DNA of 64,000 nt, taken from contig CM020510.1 of the NCBI GenBank assembly GCA_009823395.1, forward strand, positions 10,784,773-10,848,772, in the 5' to 3' direction. The position numbers were made by a program, and so were the translations under genes. The notes below the pieces were generated by a model. The model did no database searches. It saw only the letters and a program-made list of their open reading frames with translations, and was not told where the DNA came from. Shown one piece after another: positions 54,390 to 64,000 of the stretch (positions within the stretch are counted from its first letter, which is position 1; the number at the start of each line of letters is the position of its first letter). The stretch is from Thamnaconus septentrionalis (lineage: Eukaryota > Chordata > Actinopteri > Tetraodontiformes > Monacanthidae).

Positions 54390-57300
54390 AATGCCAGTCA
54401 CACAATTGGAAAAATGGGCACAGCAGCAGGGGGCAGCAAAACAAGAGTTTAAAGGCTTGAAAAGGAAATTGCACAATTATAAGATGCCAACGGATGAGCC
54501 GACAGCACTCAGACTGAAAGCATCAAGAGGCTCACAGTCATTTACAGCTAATGGTGGGGTGAAGACTCACCACTCATGAAAATATAGCTTGGCAGTGTAA
54601 AAATGCCAAACAATGTGCGACAAGCTAACCAATTACCGCTCAAATTCAAAATGCAGGCAATATTTCAACCACTGTTACCACTGACGGTTCCATCTGAACC
54701 CAATGGAAAAACAGTTTAGTCCAATGAGTTAGGATTTCACATATTCAAATAGAAACCATGGCCGTTCTTTCGCTGGCAGGACAGACACATATTGTTGTAA
54801 GAAATCATTTGAGAGGTAAATTATTGAGTAACGTACTAGTAATATAGAACTAGAGTGGATTTAACATGACATACAGTAGATCCTGTAAATACACAAAGCT
54901 GCGGTGGAAAAGGAGCCTCTGTAACGTTAAATACATCCATTGACTGTATTTCTCCTGCACTTGCAGGTGCAGCTAAAGTCTCCTGCTCCTCCTCCTAGCG
55001 GCACTGATATCACTTCTCCTCCTCGTCTTTCTTTTATCAGACGTCACGGGCGATCGTGACGCTTCTGCCAACTTTAGCGGCTTCGAGAAGTAGGGACGCG
55101 TAGAACTGTGGCAAACAATGAGTCGGTCCCCTTCTCTCTATTACTGCTGGCAATCTGTCGGGTTTGGAGGCTGGGGGTTGGGGGTGGGGGGGCAGCCTTC
55201 CCCTGCACACATGAGGAGATTTCCAAATGATTACCTTCACAGGACCTGCCTCAAGGTAGAAGTAACAAAACAAAACAAAAAAAAAAATTCCGAACCTCCG
55301 ATAAAGCGTCACAGACAATAGAGTGGCTGAGGAGCGTCCAAGGGCAAGCATAAATATTTGCCAGCCGCCGCCTGTCATGCTCTCCAGATTGCTTACTGTC
55401 TCCTCGGCGGTCCTCGGCAGCTCTCCGTCCTTGAGTGGGCGTGGAAGCACCTCGGCTTCGCTCCGCCAGAAAAGCGCTTTCAAACGGATGTTTCCTTTCC
55501 GTTCAGCCCCCCTTGTTTGTGCATTCTACGAACTCATGTGTCGACCGAAAGTTTTTGAGTGGGCCAGTCCAAGATATCTCAACAATCCAAGTCCTTGAAA
55601 AGTAAAGCAATTAAACTGTTTTCATTCTTTTCAGTTTTTTTTTTTTTTTATATGCATGTAAACAGGAGTGGAAAAAATGATCTCAAATCTGTGATGCTGG
55701 CACCTGCTGACAGGAACATTTTGCACAATAATTCCAGCCAAACGGCCGGGACACTGAGATAATTCTAATGTGAGAGGCTCGTACCGAGCACTGAATCTTG
55801 AATTTTTGATGATACAAAGTCCAGAATATGCAGACAAAGTGCTGCAGAAGGCTCATCGCCACCTTTGTGTGAGAGGAGGCGACAGTCTGAGCCCCTGCAC
55901 GCTGCCGGCTGCCCGAGGCCCCGTTGCAGAGAAATTGCATCCCGATCCAGTCCTCTCCTCTGTGTTAGTGTTACACAACAGACTATTGTGTCTGGCATTT
56001 GCATTAGGGGCCATGAAATTCAGCCCATTGGCTTTCACTTTGTAGCGCGATGAGACAACAGCAGGGGTTGGGGCTTATCGTTGGTTGCCAAGCTACCGCG
56101 ACGTGACATTTGTGCCACATCTTCAAAGAAAATGCAGTTTTATTGGAAATGCACTGCAAGCAGGGAGTGTCCGCAGTCAAAAGAGCAACTATCTACTTTT
56201 CAGTGCGTTTGGAATTTGACACGGTGCAACTTCCAAAACCCAAACAGAAGAAAATCCCTGCGGGGTGGGTGGCATGATTTCCAAAGATCCTCTTGATTTG
56301 TCTAACAGACATTGTTGGTCTATTGATACGGCAAAAATACTCTGCCATTTCAAACAAAACTGACCTTTTTCCTGTGAAAATATGTGAACTGCAATTGTTT
56401 ACATCATCTTGAAGAACTCTGGCTCTCCTCCGTGGTTTCTCCTTCGCCGTCGTTGCCCCTCGCGACTTTGACGTATTAGCGGCGGGTTGTCTTTGAAATT
56501 GACTGAAAGTATGAGACCCAACTGAAAATGCTATCGTCTGAGCTCGACTAAATGGATGAGTGAGATTTCAGAGTTGAAACCCGAGGAAAACAAGCTGCCT
56601 TTGGGTTTCCACCGGAGGTAGCGACTCCCTTCCCCATCATTCCTATCAAGTTTTTGCCAGTGTTGCAGTTTGAGCAAACATATGTCTGTGTGTAGATAAA
56701 TGGTCAGACAGCCCGGTCGTCCCTTCATGAATCACAGAGGTGTGTTGCAGTATCTCCACATGCTACTTTCATCCCCTCTTCCAGCGGCCTGTGAGTGATG
56801 TTGCACATTTGAAGTGCATTTTATCTGGGGTTCGCACGCCAACATCCCTCCGCGTCGCTCCGCTTCCTTCCCTCGGCTCTCCGCCGTCGGCCCGATCCGC
56901 AGCGGTCGCCTCTCCGTCAGGTCACGGGCAGCGGGCAGAGGCGGGTCAATCTGCGACTGCATCATGCTCATTACAAGAAGGTTAAAATCATTTATGTAAA
57001 CACCTCGAGGTCCTGGATTCATTCCAAAACTTAATGAGCGTACTTTTGACCTATGTTTGGCTCTCACGCCGAATTTGCAGCAGCAATCATGATAACTAAT
57101 TTAAGAAAAATAATTTTAAAAAAAAGCTGCGGTTATTTTCGCCGTGAATCTGTTGATAAACGGAGGGCTGCGTGAAAACCGACAGACCGCCCTGGAAAAC
57201 GCCGCTCTCTCGGCGGAGGTAATTAGAGCGGCCGCCGCCACCCCAGAGACTCTCGGCCAGCGAACTTGAAGGCCACGGCTGTTCTGCTTGTTTAACGCCG

Positions 57301-59061
57301 TGGCTATTGTGCGGGCCCATTTTTGAAGTAGTCCTCTGTGTATGCGTCATTATGGGCAGTGAATCAAAAAAGAGAGAGAGAGAGAGAGAGAGAGAAGAAA
57401 AAGAAAAGCTAGATGGGCCTTTTGAAAGGAGCCCCGTGGGAGGGAGGCCTTGTCCTGTCGCTGCTGCGAGGGACGGCCAGATTATAATGGGGACATCATG
57501 AGGGCAGGAGATAGGCCTTCCCTTTCAAAAGTGGGAGACGCTGAGAATTTGCAGGATCCCATCACGACAGGCGTGCACCACTGATGGGCCCCTGTTCCCC
57601 CCCCCCCGTCTATAAAAAGGGACGCCTTCAACCGCTCTTGTCAAAGAAAACAGATGTCCGTTCCGCTGGCCTCCAGACAAAAAGGGGCCCCATTACGAGA
57701 GATGACCGTCCTATTTCAGGAATACCTGGTGTCAGTCCGCACGCTCTGGGAACGTGCAGGTATTTAGCTTTTCGCGGGGGCAACAGGCTCATTTGCATTT
57801 TGATGCGGTCTGATTGGGCGCAGTGGCCACTCATTGTCGAACGCGGCGGGTGAAAATTGATGGAATATTTGGGCTCCTCTGCGAAAGGAGGAGCAGCGGT
57901 TTCATATTATGACCCAGTTCTTCCAGCAGCTTTCCAGCTAAAACAATCGCTGTTCCAGTTTTTCCGGCACGCTTCACGTTCCTCCGTATGGATCGTCTCT
58001 GACGCGGCTTGGCTTTGAGAAACCTCACAGATCGACGGCGAGAGACGCGTTCCAAAAATAATGTCACGGTTGACGGTCGACCCGCTGGAGGTCGTGAAAA
58101 GATGCTTTTTTTTTTTTTTTTTTAACAAGGCAAAAGCCTCTGAGTTATCAGCACATCTGGTAATTACAAACAACCTGTGCTGTTCTTCTTTGTTCTGTCA
58201 CTTGAAATAAGGTACAGGCTTTGTCTCTATGCTTTACTCTCAATGGACACATAAGCTGTTATTCTATGGGGATTGAAAAACAAAACAAAAACAGTTCCTG
58301 GTGAGAACTTTGAGAAAGTTGTCCCTCTTTGAAGAGTGCATTTGAGTTCAGCAACAAACCCCAGCCAATCACGGTTTGGGAGTATGCATTAGAGACACAG
58401 CAGCAATTTGTCGAGCGACCACAGCAGGACGGTATTCACGCCGTGCCAGGACGGCCAGGACAATGGTCGGATCCTCAAATGTGTCTCTGGAAAGACAGTG
58501 TTGGCGTTGTGTTTTGACCGTGAGCCACAAGCTTGACAAATAAAGCCTCAGGTAGCTCGTAAAGATTTTATTTTGCTCCAAGGTAGGCTTTTTGTTTTCG
58601 CTTGGCTTTTGGATGTACTTCTGCTTTCATTTGAAAAAGGAAAAGAAAAGAAAAAAGTTTTTTTGAGCAGTTGCTTTAATGTTTTCTAGACTTCTGTTGC
58701 AGAAACCAATTTACAGAATTGTCACTCCTTTACTCTTTCTTTTCTGTTTCCTGAAGAAAGAATAAAGGAATACTGACCCCAATAGCAATCCATGTTTTTT
58801 TTTTAAAATATATTATTTATAGATAGATGAGCGTCCATTCATGCAACAAAACAAAGAAATTGAATAGATGGTCAGTTGCTGGCATTTTGACCCGACTCTA
58901 CCCCGCAGGGTCATGTTGCCGCCGCACGGACGCTAAAATCTCATCAGCGGCAGAACTGAAACGTTCCGCCGTGCGCCGGCTGCTCCTCGGCTCCATTCCG
59001 GCAGCATCAATTACTCAAAGAGAACCCATCCTGACACTGTTATTTCTCCTCTTGTCTGCAG
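51561..59061 (+). other. nectin1: Intron block up to the alternative transmembrane exon
   Basis: Simple sequence: (GT)n at 54331-54387, T13 near 55636-55649, (GA)n at 57371-57395 and T18 near 58107-58124. The stretch 57400-57850 is unique and GC-balanced, with an inverted CTTTTGAAAGG / CCTTCCCTTTCAAAAG pair, a TATAAAAA at 57611 and an ATTTGCAT octamer at 57791. It could be regulatory, but nothing confirms that. No exon is recognised before the acceptor at 59061. Confidence 0.45.
54331..54387. repeat. (TG)n microsatellite
   Basis: A pure TG run of 57 bp. Confidence 0.97.
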
Positions 59062-59209
59062 AGAAGCCGATGCCGCAGGGTCCCCCGGGGGGTGTTATTG
59101 GGATCCTCGGAGGCGTCGTCGCCATCGGACTCATCATCGGCGTGGCCGTAACTGTTTTCATGGTCCACCGGCGGCAGCACAAGACCCGCACCGAGACGGA
59201 TAATGACCT
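59062..59209 (+). CDS. nectin1: nectin-1, alternative transmembrane exon
   Basis: Internal coding exon of the alternative (alpha/HIgR-like) isoform. The acceptor is 'tttctcctcttgtctgcag' ending at 59061; the donor CT|GTAAGTA at 59209/59210 is near-consensus. It starts in phase 1 with AG of a Glu codon, exactly as the delta exon does, and ends in phase 2. Counting the split Glu as 1, residues 2-10 are a Pro/Gly stalk (KPMPQGPPG), 11-35 a glycine-rich hydrophobic helix (GGVIGILGGVVAIGLIIGVA and so on), and 36-50 a basic-then-polar juxtamembrane piece (HRRQHKTRTETDNDL). The RRQH after the helix is also found in the delta exon. In genomic DNA the frame meets TAA four bases into the intron, so retention would give a 50-residue tail. 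Recognition rests on phase, topology and the known mammalian gene layout rather than on a remembered sequence match, so identity as nectin1 is strong but not certain. Confidence 0.82.
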
Positions 59210-59354
59210 GTAAGTACCGACAACCTTGGAGAATAATGTATGGGGCCGGACAGGAGGGGAGATTGGGTGGGCGATCTTGTCAGTTTGAGGCTGGAAGATG
59301 CTGGAAAACAGTGGGAGAGAGGGGGGAAAAATGGAAGAGCAGGCTGAGAACATC

Positions 59355-59388
59355 CCTCCTCCTCCTCCTCCTCCTCCTCCTCCTCCTC
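59355..59388. repeat. (CTC)n trinucleotide microsatellite
   Basis: About eleven CTC units within 150 bp of the alternative exon's donor. Confidence 0.94.
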
Positions 59389-59706
59389 GTTTATATCCCG
59401 AGAGCAGATCATCTCATCTCAGCTCTCATCCCCATATAATTATTTCATTGCTTCCTGACTCATCAAACAGTATATATTGTTGTTTAGTAGCAGGCTGAAC
59501 TGATGATAAGTGTCGTGGCAGCCACCGAGAGGTTGCTCTCTATTGTTCAGTTTGCTACAGTAAGCCCTGTTTCTCATGCAAACACCCGGACGCAGTCCAA
59601 GAAAAGAAAAAAAGTGCTGCAGTATTCTTGGAGCCGAGTCGCAGCCCGTATTAAATCTTCCTCACCGATGCCGAAGTTCACGTCTGAGCTTTGCAAAAAA
59701 AATTTA

Positions 59707-59711
59707 TAAAA

Positions 59712-59742
<31 letters not shown>

Positions 59743-59744
59743 AA
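59707..59744. repeat. (AAAT)n microsatellite
   Basis: Nine AAAT/TAAA units. Confidence 0.95.
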
Positions 59745-60987
59745 TGTAAGAAACCTCTTTTGGAGAACAGAGACAGTAAAAGGATCCAACAGAGAGTGTT
59801 TTTCAATACACATTTCTACTCATTTTGCCTCCAAAATTAAGCCAGATGTACTGCTCTGATTAAAAAAAACACATTTACAGACCCTGTATCTGTGTTCAGA
59901 GCCTCTCCTTCTGTGACCTAGAAGGTTATTTTTTTTATTCAGCCAGCTCAGCGAGGGCCGTGACAGTTGTAAGCACAGCTGCTACCCAAATGCAGGGAGG
60001 GGAAAAAGAGAAAATTGCTGAAGAAGCAGCTGAGGGAACCAAAATTAACTGTTGTGATGCTTCCCAAAAACAACAACAACAAAATAAAAATAAATAAAAC
60101 TTTCAAAGTGATTACAGTCTCTTTGCCGCCTGCTTAAAACGGCAAATGAAAAGTGTCTCTCTTGAAAGCAAAGCGTTCGAGTTGGATCCCGCTAACCGCC
60201 TTTGTCCAACAAACACCTGGCGGTGGCAGCCAGTCTGAGGGTTGCCAGGGTTTCCACGACGCCCCGGCTGGCTGAAACCAGATACACAGCGAGTCCCGGC
60301 GGGAGACGACGCTGCCGTGTGGAGAAAACGAGGGAGCTCAGCTCCTTCTTCTCCTCCTTCCTCCCTCCTCCTCCCTGGGGGATTTCAGAGTCGAGCCAGG
60401 TCGAGGAGGCCGTGCACGGCTGTGGGCGCACGCACGGGCCTTTAATTAACCCGCACATGATGAGATTGCAATGCTTAATTCTAAAGAGAGGTCCTCCTTC
60501 AGAGTCGTGTAATTGATTGGACATCCAAAGCGGCGACGCCGACGTCGAGCGGCGACGAGACTCTTTGCAAGATGTAGGGTATTTTTTTTTTTTCTTATCT
60601 TTTTTTTTTCCGGCTTCTGAGGCTCCAGCTGCTGCTCGTCTAGGAGGTCTGCAGGTCTGCTGCTGCTGCTGAGCCCACTGAGACTGGAACCACATGGCTC
60701 AACCTCCCAGGGATGCTTCAAAAAATACAGAAAAAAAATACAATTTAAAAAATAAATATTAAAATAAAATGAAATGGAAAGAAAAAAATAATGATAACAA
60801 AACAATGTGAAATAAATTATACAGAAGAATAATAATAACAATAATAATAGTAATACTAATAATACTATTATATTATAATAATGAAAACAATAATATTAAA
60901 AAATTGATACATACATAGAACCAAATGAAGCACACAGACTCACCTCACCCGCTGCTATCTGTCTCCCCCTCCCCTCCCCGCTAATCT

Positions 60988-60995
60988 GTCTCTCC

Positions 60996-61052
<57 letters not shown>

Positions 61053-61054
61053 TC
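60988..61054. repeat. (TC)n microsatellite beside the terminal-exon acceptor
   Basis: A TC run with two or three TG interruptions that ends 55 bases before the acceptor AG at 61109. It extends the polypyrimidine-rich environment of that splice site. A possible branch point, GTTAACT, lies at about 61071. Confidence 0.9.
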
Positions 61055-61109
61055 ATTTTCTGATGCCGAAAGTTAACTGCTCTCTGTCTCCCGCTCCCCT
61101 CTCCCTCAG

Positions 61110-61299
61110 CATCGCTGTTGCCGCTGTGGCTGATAGTTGTGTGACACAGGCTCCAGAGAAGCCAGAGTCCCCCACAAGGAAAGTAGAGGCAACTGACCCC
61201 AGTCTGTCCCCCGCTGAACCCTGCCCTCCCGGATCCTCTATTCTGTTGCCTGCATGCAACGGTGGCGTGCAAGTGACGTACTTGAGCACGCCACTGTGA
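61110..61299 (+). CDS. nectin1: nectin-1, alternative terminal coding exon
   Basis: The acceptor 'ctcccctctccctcag' ends at 61109. The first base C completes the codon left open by the 59209 donor (CT+C, Leu), after which 62 codons stay open to TGA at 61297-61299. The added tail is Ala/Val-rich at first (IAVAAVADSC), then Pro/Ser/Glu-rich (EKPESPTRKVEATDPSLSPA), ending NGGVQVTYLSTPL. With the preceding exon it gives 112 residues from the split Glu, against 167 in the delta form. It has no EWYV and so should not bind the afadin PDZ domain. Mammalian NECTIN1 also has an isoform with a shorter tail lacking that motif. The in-frame join and good splice sites are seen; isoform identity is inferred. 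An upstream ATG at 61063 is intronic and not a start. Confidence 0.75.
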
Positions 61300-63741
61300 G
61301 GGCCGCGAGCGGCGGAAAAACACTCATCGACGAGCGCAACGCTCTTTAGACTGGACTTGACGCCTGCAAAGAGAAAGAACAATCATTGTGATGAGACTCT
61401 TTATCATTTTTTTTTTCCTGTTTGGCTTTTGAAAAGAAAAAATGATTGAAACATGAAATTCAAACAGCTCTGCTTGGTGTGCGACAACGGCGGGGAAACA
61501 TCCGTCAAACGGCGCCTTTAACGCGCCTTTAACGCGCCTTGTTAAAACCAATGCGGCTGAAAATTGGGCTTGTGCCAAGACAATCACACAAAATGTCATT
61601 TCCAAAATCTTGAGGGAACGCATTGGGCTTGAAGTTTTATCAGCTCGGACACCACAGAGCACCTGCATCAGTAATATCATATCATTTTGTCTCTGGAAGA
61701 GAGAGAGAGAGAAAAAAAAGCAAAGAAACTCTTGTACATTAAACTGATCACTGATGATGTTAAGAGACCCCTCCCCCCCACCGCACTGTGCCCACCCTCC
61801 CCCTCCTCACCCCCCCGCCGACCCCTCCCCACCCCTCCTCCCTCTACTGTCGCTGTGTGTATGTGCATGGCTGTCGTCCAAAATGCATGATGAGGTTCGT
61901 GGTGGTGTTTTGCGTGCCGTCTTGCTGTCGTCACTGTCCTGTAGCTCAGCATGTGGTGACTCTGTGTGACTCGGAGCTCTGCGCCCCCCCCCCCCCCCCT
62001 CTCCCAACACCCCCACAACCCCCCTCCCCCCAGCTGAACATCCCCGTCACCCCGTTGCATCCCGTGTCGCTGTTCAACGTTGTTCAGTGTCTCTATGAAG
62101 AACCTGTTTGAGCTTCTTTTGTGCTGCCGTAACAATGTGAATGCAAAGTGGGAATTGCAAACAAAATATCTATTTGGAGGGAATGTTTTAACGCACAGGG
62201 AGGCATTCATAGTTTTATATGAGTGTTGGGGGGAAGAGAGAGGAGGGATGGGATGGGAAGGGATGGGAAGCGTTCCTGCTAGGCTGTTTAATTCTGCATG
62301 TTGATGGGCTGTTAATCAAGCCCGGGCATTTGATAGCATGCCTGACTGCACCGCCAGTCACGCCTCTGTTTGCCCTCACAAAGCAGCGCATGATGCGACT
62401 CGGAATTGGTCAATCCCAATAAATCACCGGGCCCGCTTTTTGTTTGTTTTTTTTTTTCTTTTCTGAAGCTGCAACTGGCACAATAGTAAACTGATTATCA
62501 AAATAGATGGGCTCCGTCAAAAGCGATGCTCTCTGAATAATGTGTTCATCGCTCCCGTCTCTCGCCCGAGCGTGATGCATGACCTCCGAAGCGACGCCAG
62601 AAAAACTCCCCGAAGCTTGGCCTGCGTCTACACCCCGCTTCTGGATGACAGGAAAAAAACAAAAAACCCCACAAAACCCTGACGCGCTCGCTGGAGTTCC
62701 TCACGTGCAGCTGGTGTGGACGCACTTGCCAACGCTTGATGGCGTAAACAACTGGGCTGCCAACTTCCGAGGCCATTTTCATATCAGAGAGAAATCGCAT
62801 GCAGAATGTAAAGGGGGCGGTGAATGGAGAAGGGGGGGGGGTTAAAAAAGTGTGGCGCATGGAAACACGGAAACATGGAAACATGTTGATTTCTGTGTAA
62901 ATGAAACACAGGTGGTGGGGGGGGGGGGTTGAGGAATAAAACAAATCACACCCGCGCGGCGCTAGCAGAACCCACCCGGCTTTTCACTCACTGCAGACGA
63001 TAATAGATTCATAAATGTGCGACTTGCTAGCAACCCTGTAATTTATCAAATGGGTTATAAGTGCTTTTCTGCGCCCCCCCCCTCCTTCGCCACCACTCTT
63101 GTTTGGAGATGAATGGAAATGCATTGTTGGAAAGCCCTTCTAGCTTTAAGCTCTGACCAAAGTAGTGTTGTGTCGTGTGTTTTCTTTTCTCTTCTTCTTC
63201 TTCTCTGAGTCATTCTACATGGACTGTCGTTTCAATCATTCACTGTTGTTGTCTATGAGTGAACAAGGTGCTTGGTTCCTCTGTATAGAATGTTGAACAT
63301 GCAGTATTTGTCCATAGAAAAACTCACATGTTACTATCAGGGTTTTTTTTTTTTTTCTTGTATGACAATGTATGTAAACTAGTGTCCAGTTTGGATAAAG
63401 GTTTTGGTATCTGGCAACGTGTGTGTGGCCTTAGTGTTCTCTGTGCAACTCTGGGCGATGAAAACCTTTTGTCTGAAATGTTAAATTTGTTAAAAGGAGT
63501 AATGGGAGGGCAATTTGTTGCTTTCATGCTTGTTCCTCGCTGCTCCTGTGAGAAAAGTAATGCAAAGAAAAAGCATTGAGGGGAAAGAGAAGAAAAGGAA
63601 AAAAAAAACAAAACAAAACAAAACAGAGAAGCTATGCAGAGTAATTGTTGTCCAGCCTTTGAGGAGATCGGACCGAGACAAAGCATGAAAGTAATTGCCT
63701 CCTAAAAGATCAAATCGCATTCATCCCGTCCTGCAATTAAA
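61300..63741 (+). other. nectin1: Probable 3' UTR of the alternative nectin1 isoform
   Basis: After the TGA the sequence has no further coding signal. Candidate poly(A) signals are AATAAA at 62418 and 62935 and ATTAAA at 63736. Three near-copies of GCGCCTTTAAC occur at about 61511-61540, C-runs near 61983-61997 and G-runs near 62831 and 62918. The part 63100-63460 is unique, T/A-rich and UTR-like, which favours the long form. The true end needs transcript data. Confidence 0.4.
62418..62423 (+). promoter_or_regulatory. nectin1: Candidate poly(A) signal AATAAA
   Basis: The hexamer occurs in 'ggtcaatcccaataaatcac', about 1.1 kb after the alternative stop, with a T-rich downstream tract (ttttttgtttgttttttttt) 20-40 bases further on. 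That is the usual arrangement of signal and downstream element. Confidence 0.4.
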
Positions 63742-64000
63742 AGTATCATTAGCATTTAAATTGGCAAATAAGATTGTGATCAACAGAAATCAATGAGAAC
63801 GGCGAGGATCAGCTGAAACCCTTCGCATTGTTTACGGCGGCGGCGGCGCTTTCATCCTGCTGCTTCGGGGGGGGAGAGATGCAACACCTCGCTATCACTT
63901 CACACGCGGCACGCACACAGAAAGACTAGCCTACATTCCAACCAATCGCACGGCGGTGCGGCTCAACCTGCGGTTATCTCCCACTCGAAACAACGGCGAC
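63742..64000. other. Window end, no feature seen
   Basis: A (GGC)n-like run occurs at 63837-63848 and a G-run near 63868. Nothing further is recognisable. Confidence 0.4.

Larger units (their letters stand above)
59210..61109 (+). other. nectin1: Intron between the two alternative exons
   Basis: A 1.9-kb intron with (CTC)n at 59355-59388, (AAAT)n at 59707-59744, an AT-rich (AAT)-like region at 60750-60900 and (TC)n at 60988-61054. A further small exon cannot be excluded, but none is needed: the donor (phase 2) and the next acceptor join in frame. Confidence 0.65.

Noticed and set aside
57611..57618. TATAAAAA as a promoter of an independent gene
   Set aside because: A single TATA-like word, with no first exon or credible coding frame downstream before the nectin1 exon.
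60192..60695. 167-codon minus-strand frame
   Set aside because: Passes through T-runs and a CTG repeat; no recognisable domain and it lies within the nectin1 alternative intron.
61677..62210. 177-codon minus-strand frame
   Set aside because: Antisense of C-rich 3' UTR tracts giving poly-Gly stretches; no domain.

Overview
The window is vertebrate nuclear DNA, almost certainly from a ray-finned (teleost) fish. The three recognisable coding exons read as a fish nectin-1. The dispersed repeats include a very common teleost family with the words 'cttcctcccacagtccaaagac', and the rest is intron dense in di- and tetranucleotide microsatellites. There are no bacterial-style operons. Nearly all open frames of 60-260 codons are chance frames through microsatellites or shadows of the real exons.

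The window carries the 3' part of one plus-strand gene, nectin1 (nectin cell adhesion molecule 1; the a/b paralogue cannot be decided here). The immunoglobulin-domain exons are not in the window and must lie upstream of base 1. Layout: (1) 1-14448, the end of a long intron, starting with an unusually long (TC)n tract of about 633 bp. (2) 14449-14951, the terminal coding exon of the delta-type isoform: stalk, transmembrane helix and a cytoplasmic tail ending EWYV, the afadin-binding PDZ ligand. (3) 14952 to about 18.75 kb, its probable 3' UTR. (4) About 18.75-59.06 kb, an intron used only by the alternative isoform, rich in transposon remnants. (5) 59062-59209, an alternative transmembrane exon. 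(6) 61110-61299, an alternative terminal coding exon with no EWYV motif, followed by a probable 3' UTR to about 63.7 kb.

Both transmembrane exons begin with the last two bases of a Glu codon (phase 1), so the same upstream donor can join either. Choosing the proximal exon with its poly(A) site gives an adhesion molecule that can bind afadin. Skipping it and splicing 44.6 kb further gives a molecule with a different helix and a short Pro/Ser-rich tail. This matches the known mammalian NECTIN1 delta and alpha (PRR1/HIgR) forms.

The most unusual non-coding structure is at 32234-32802. A dispersed repeat with a hAT-like right end is tandemly repeated with a 197-bp period, and each of the first two units contains six CCCTAA telomere-type hexamers. 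Other repeats include a 622-bp terminal-inverted-repeat element, four copies of the teleost repeat, a minus-strand LTR-like piece and two small inverted-repeat remnants. I saw no RNA gene, CRISPR array or second protein-coding gene.
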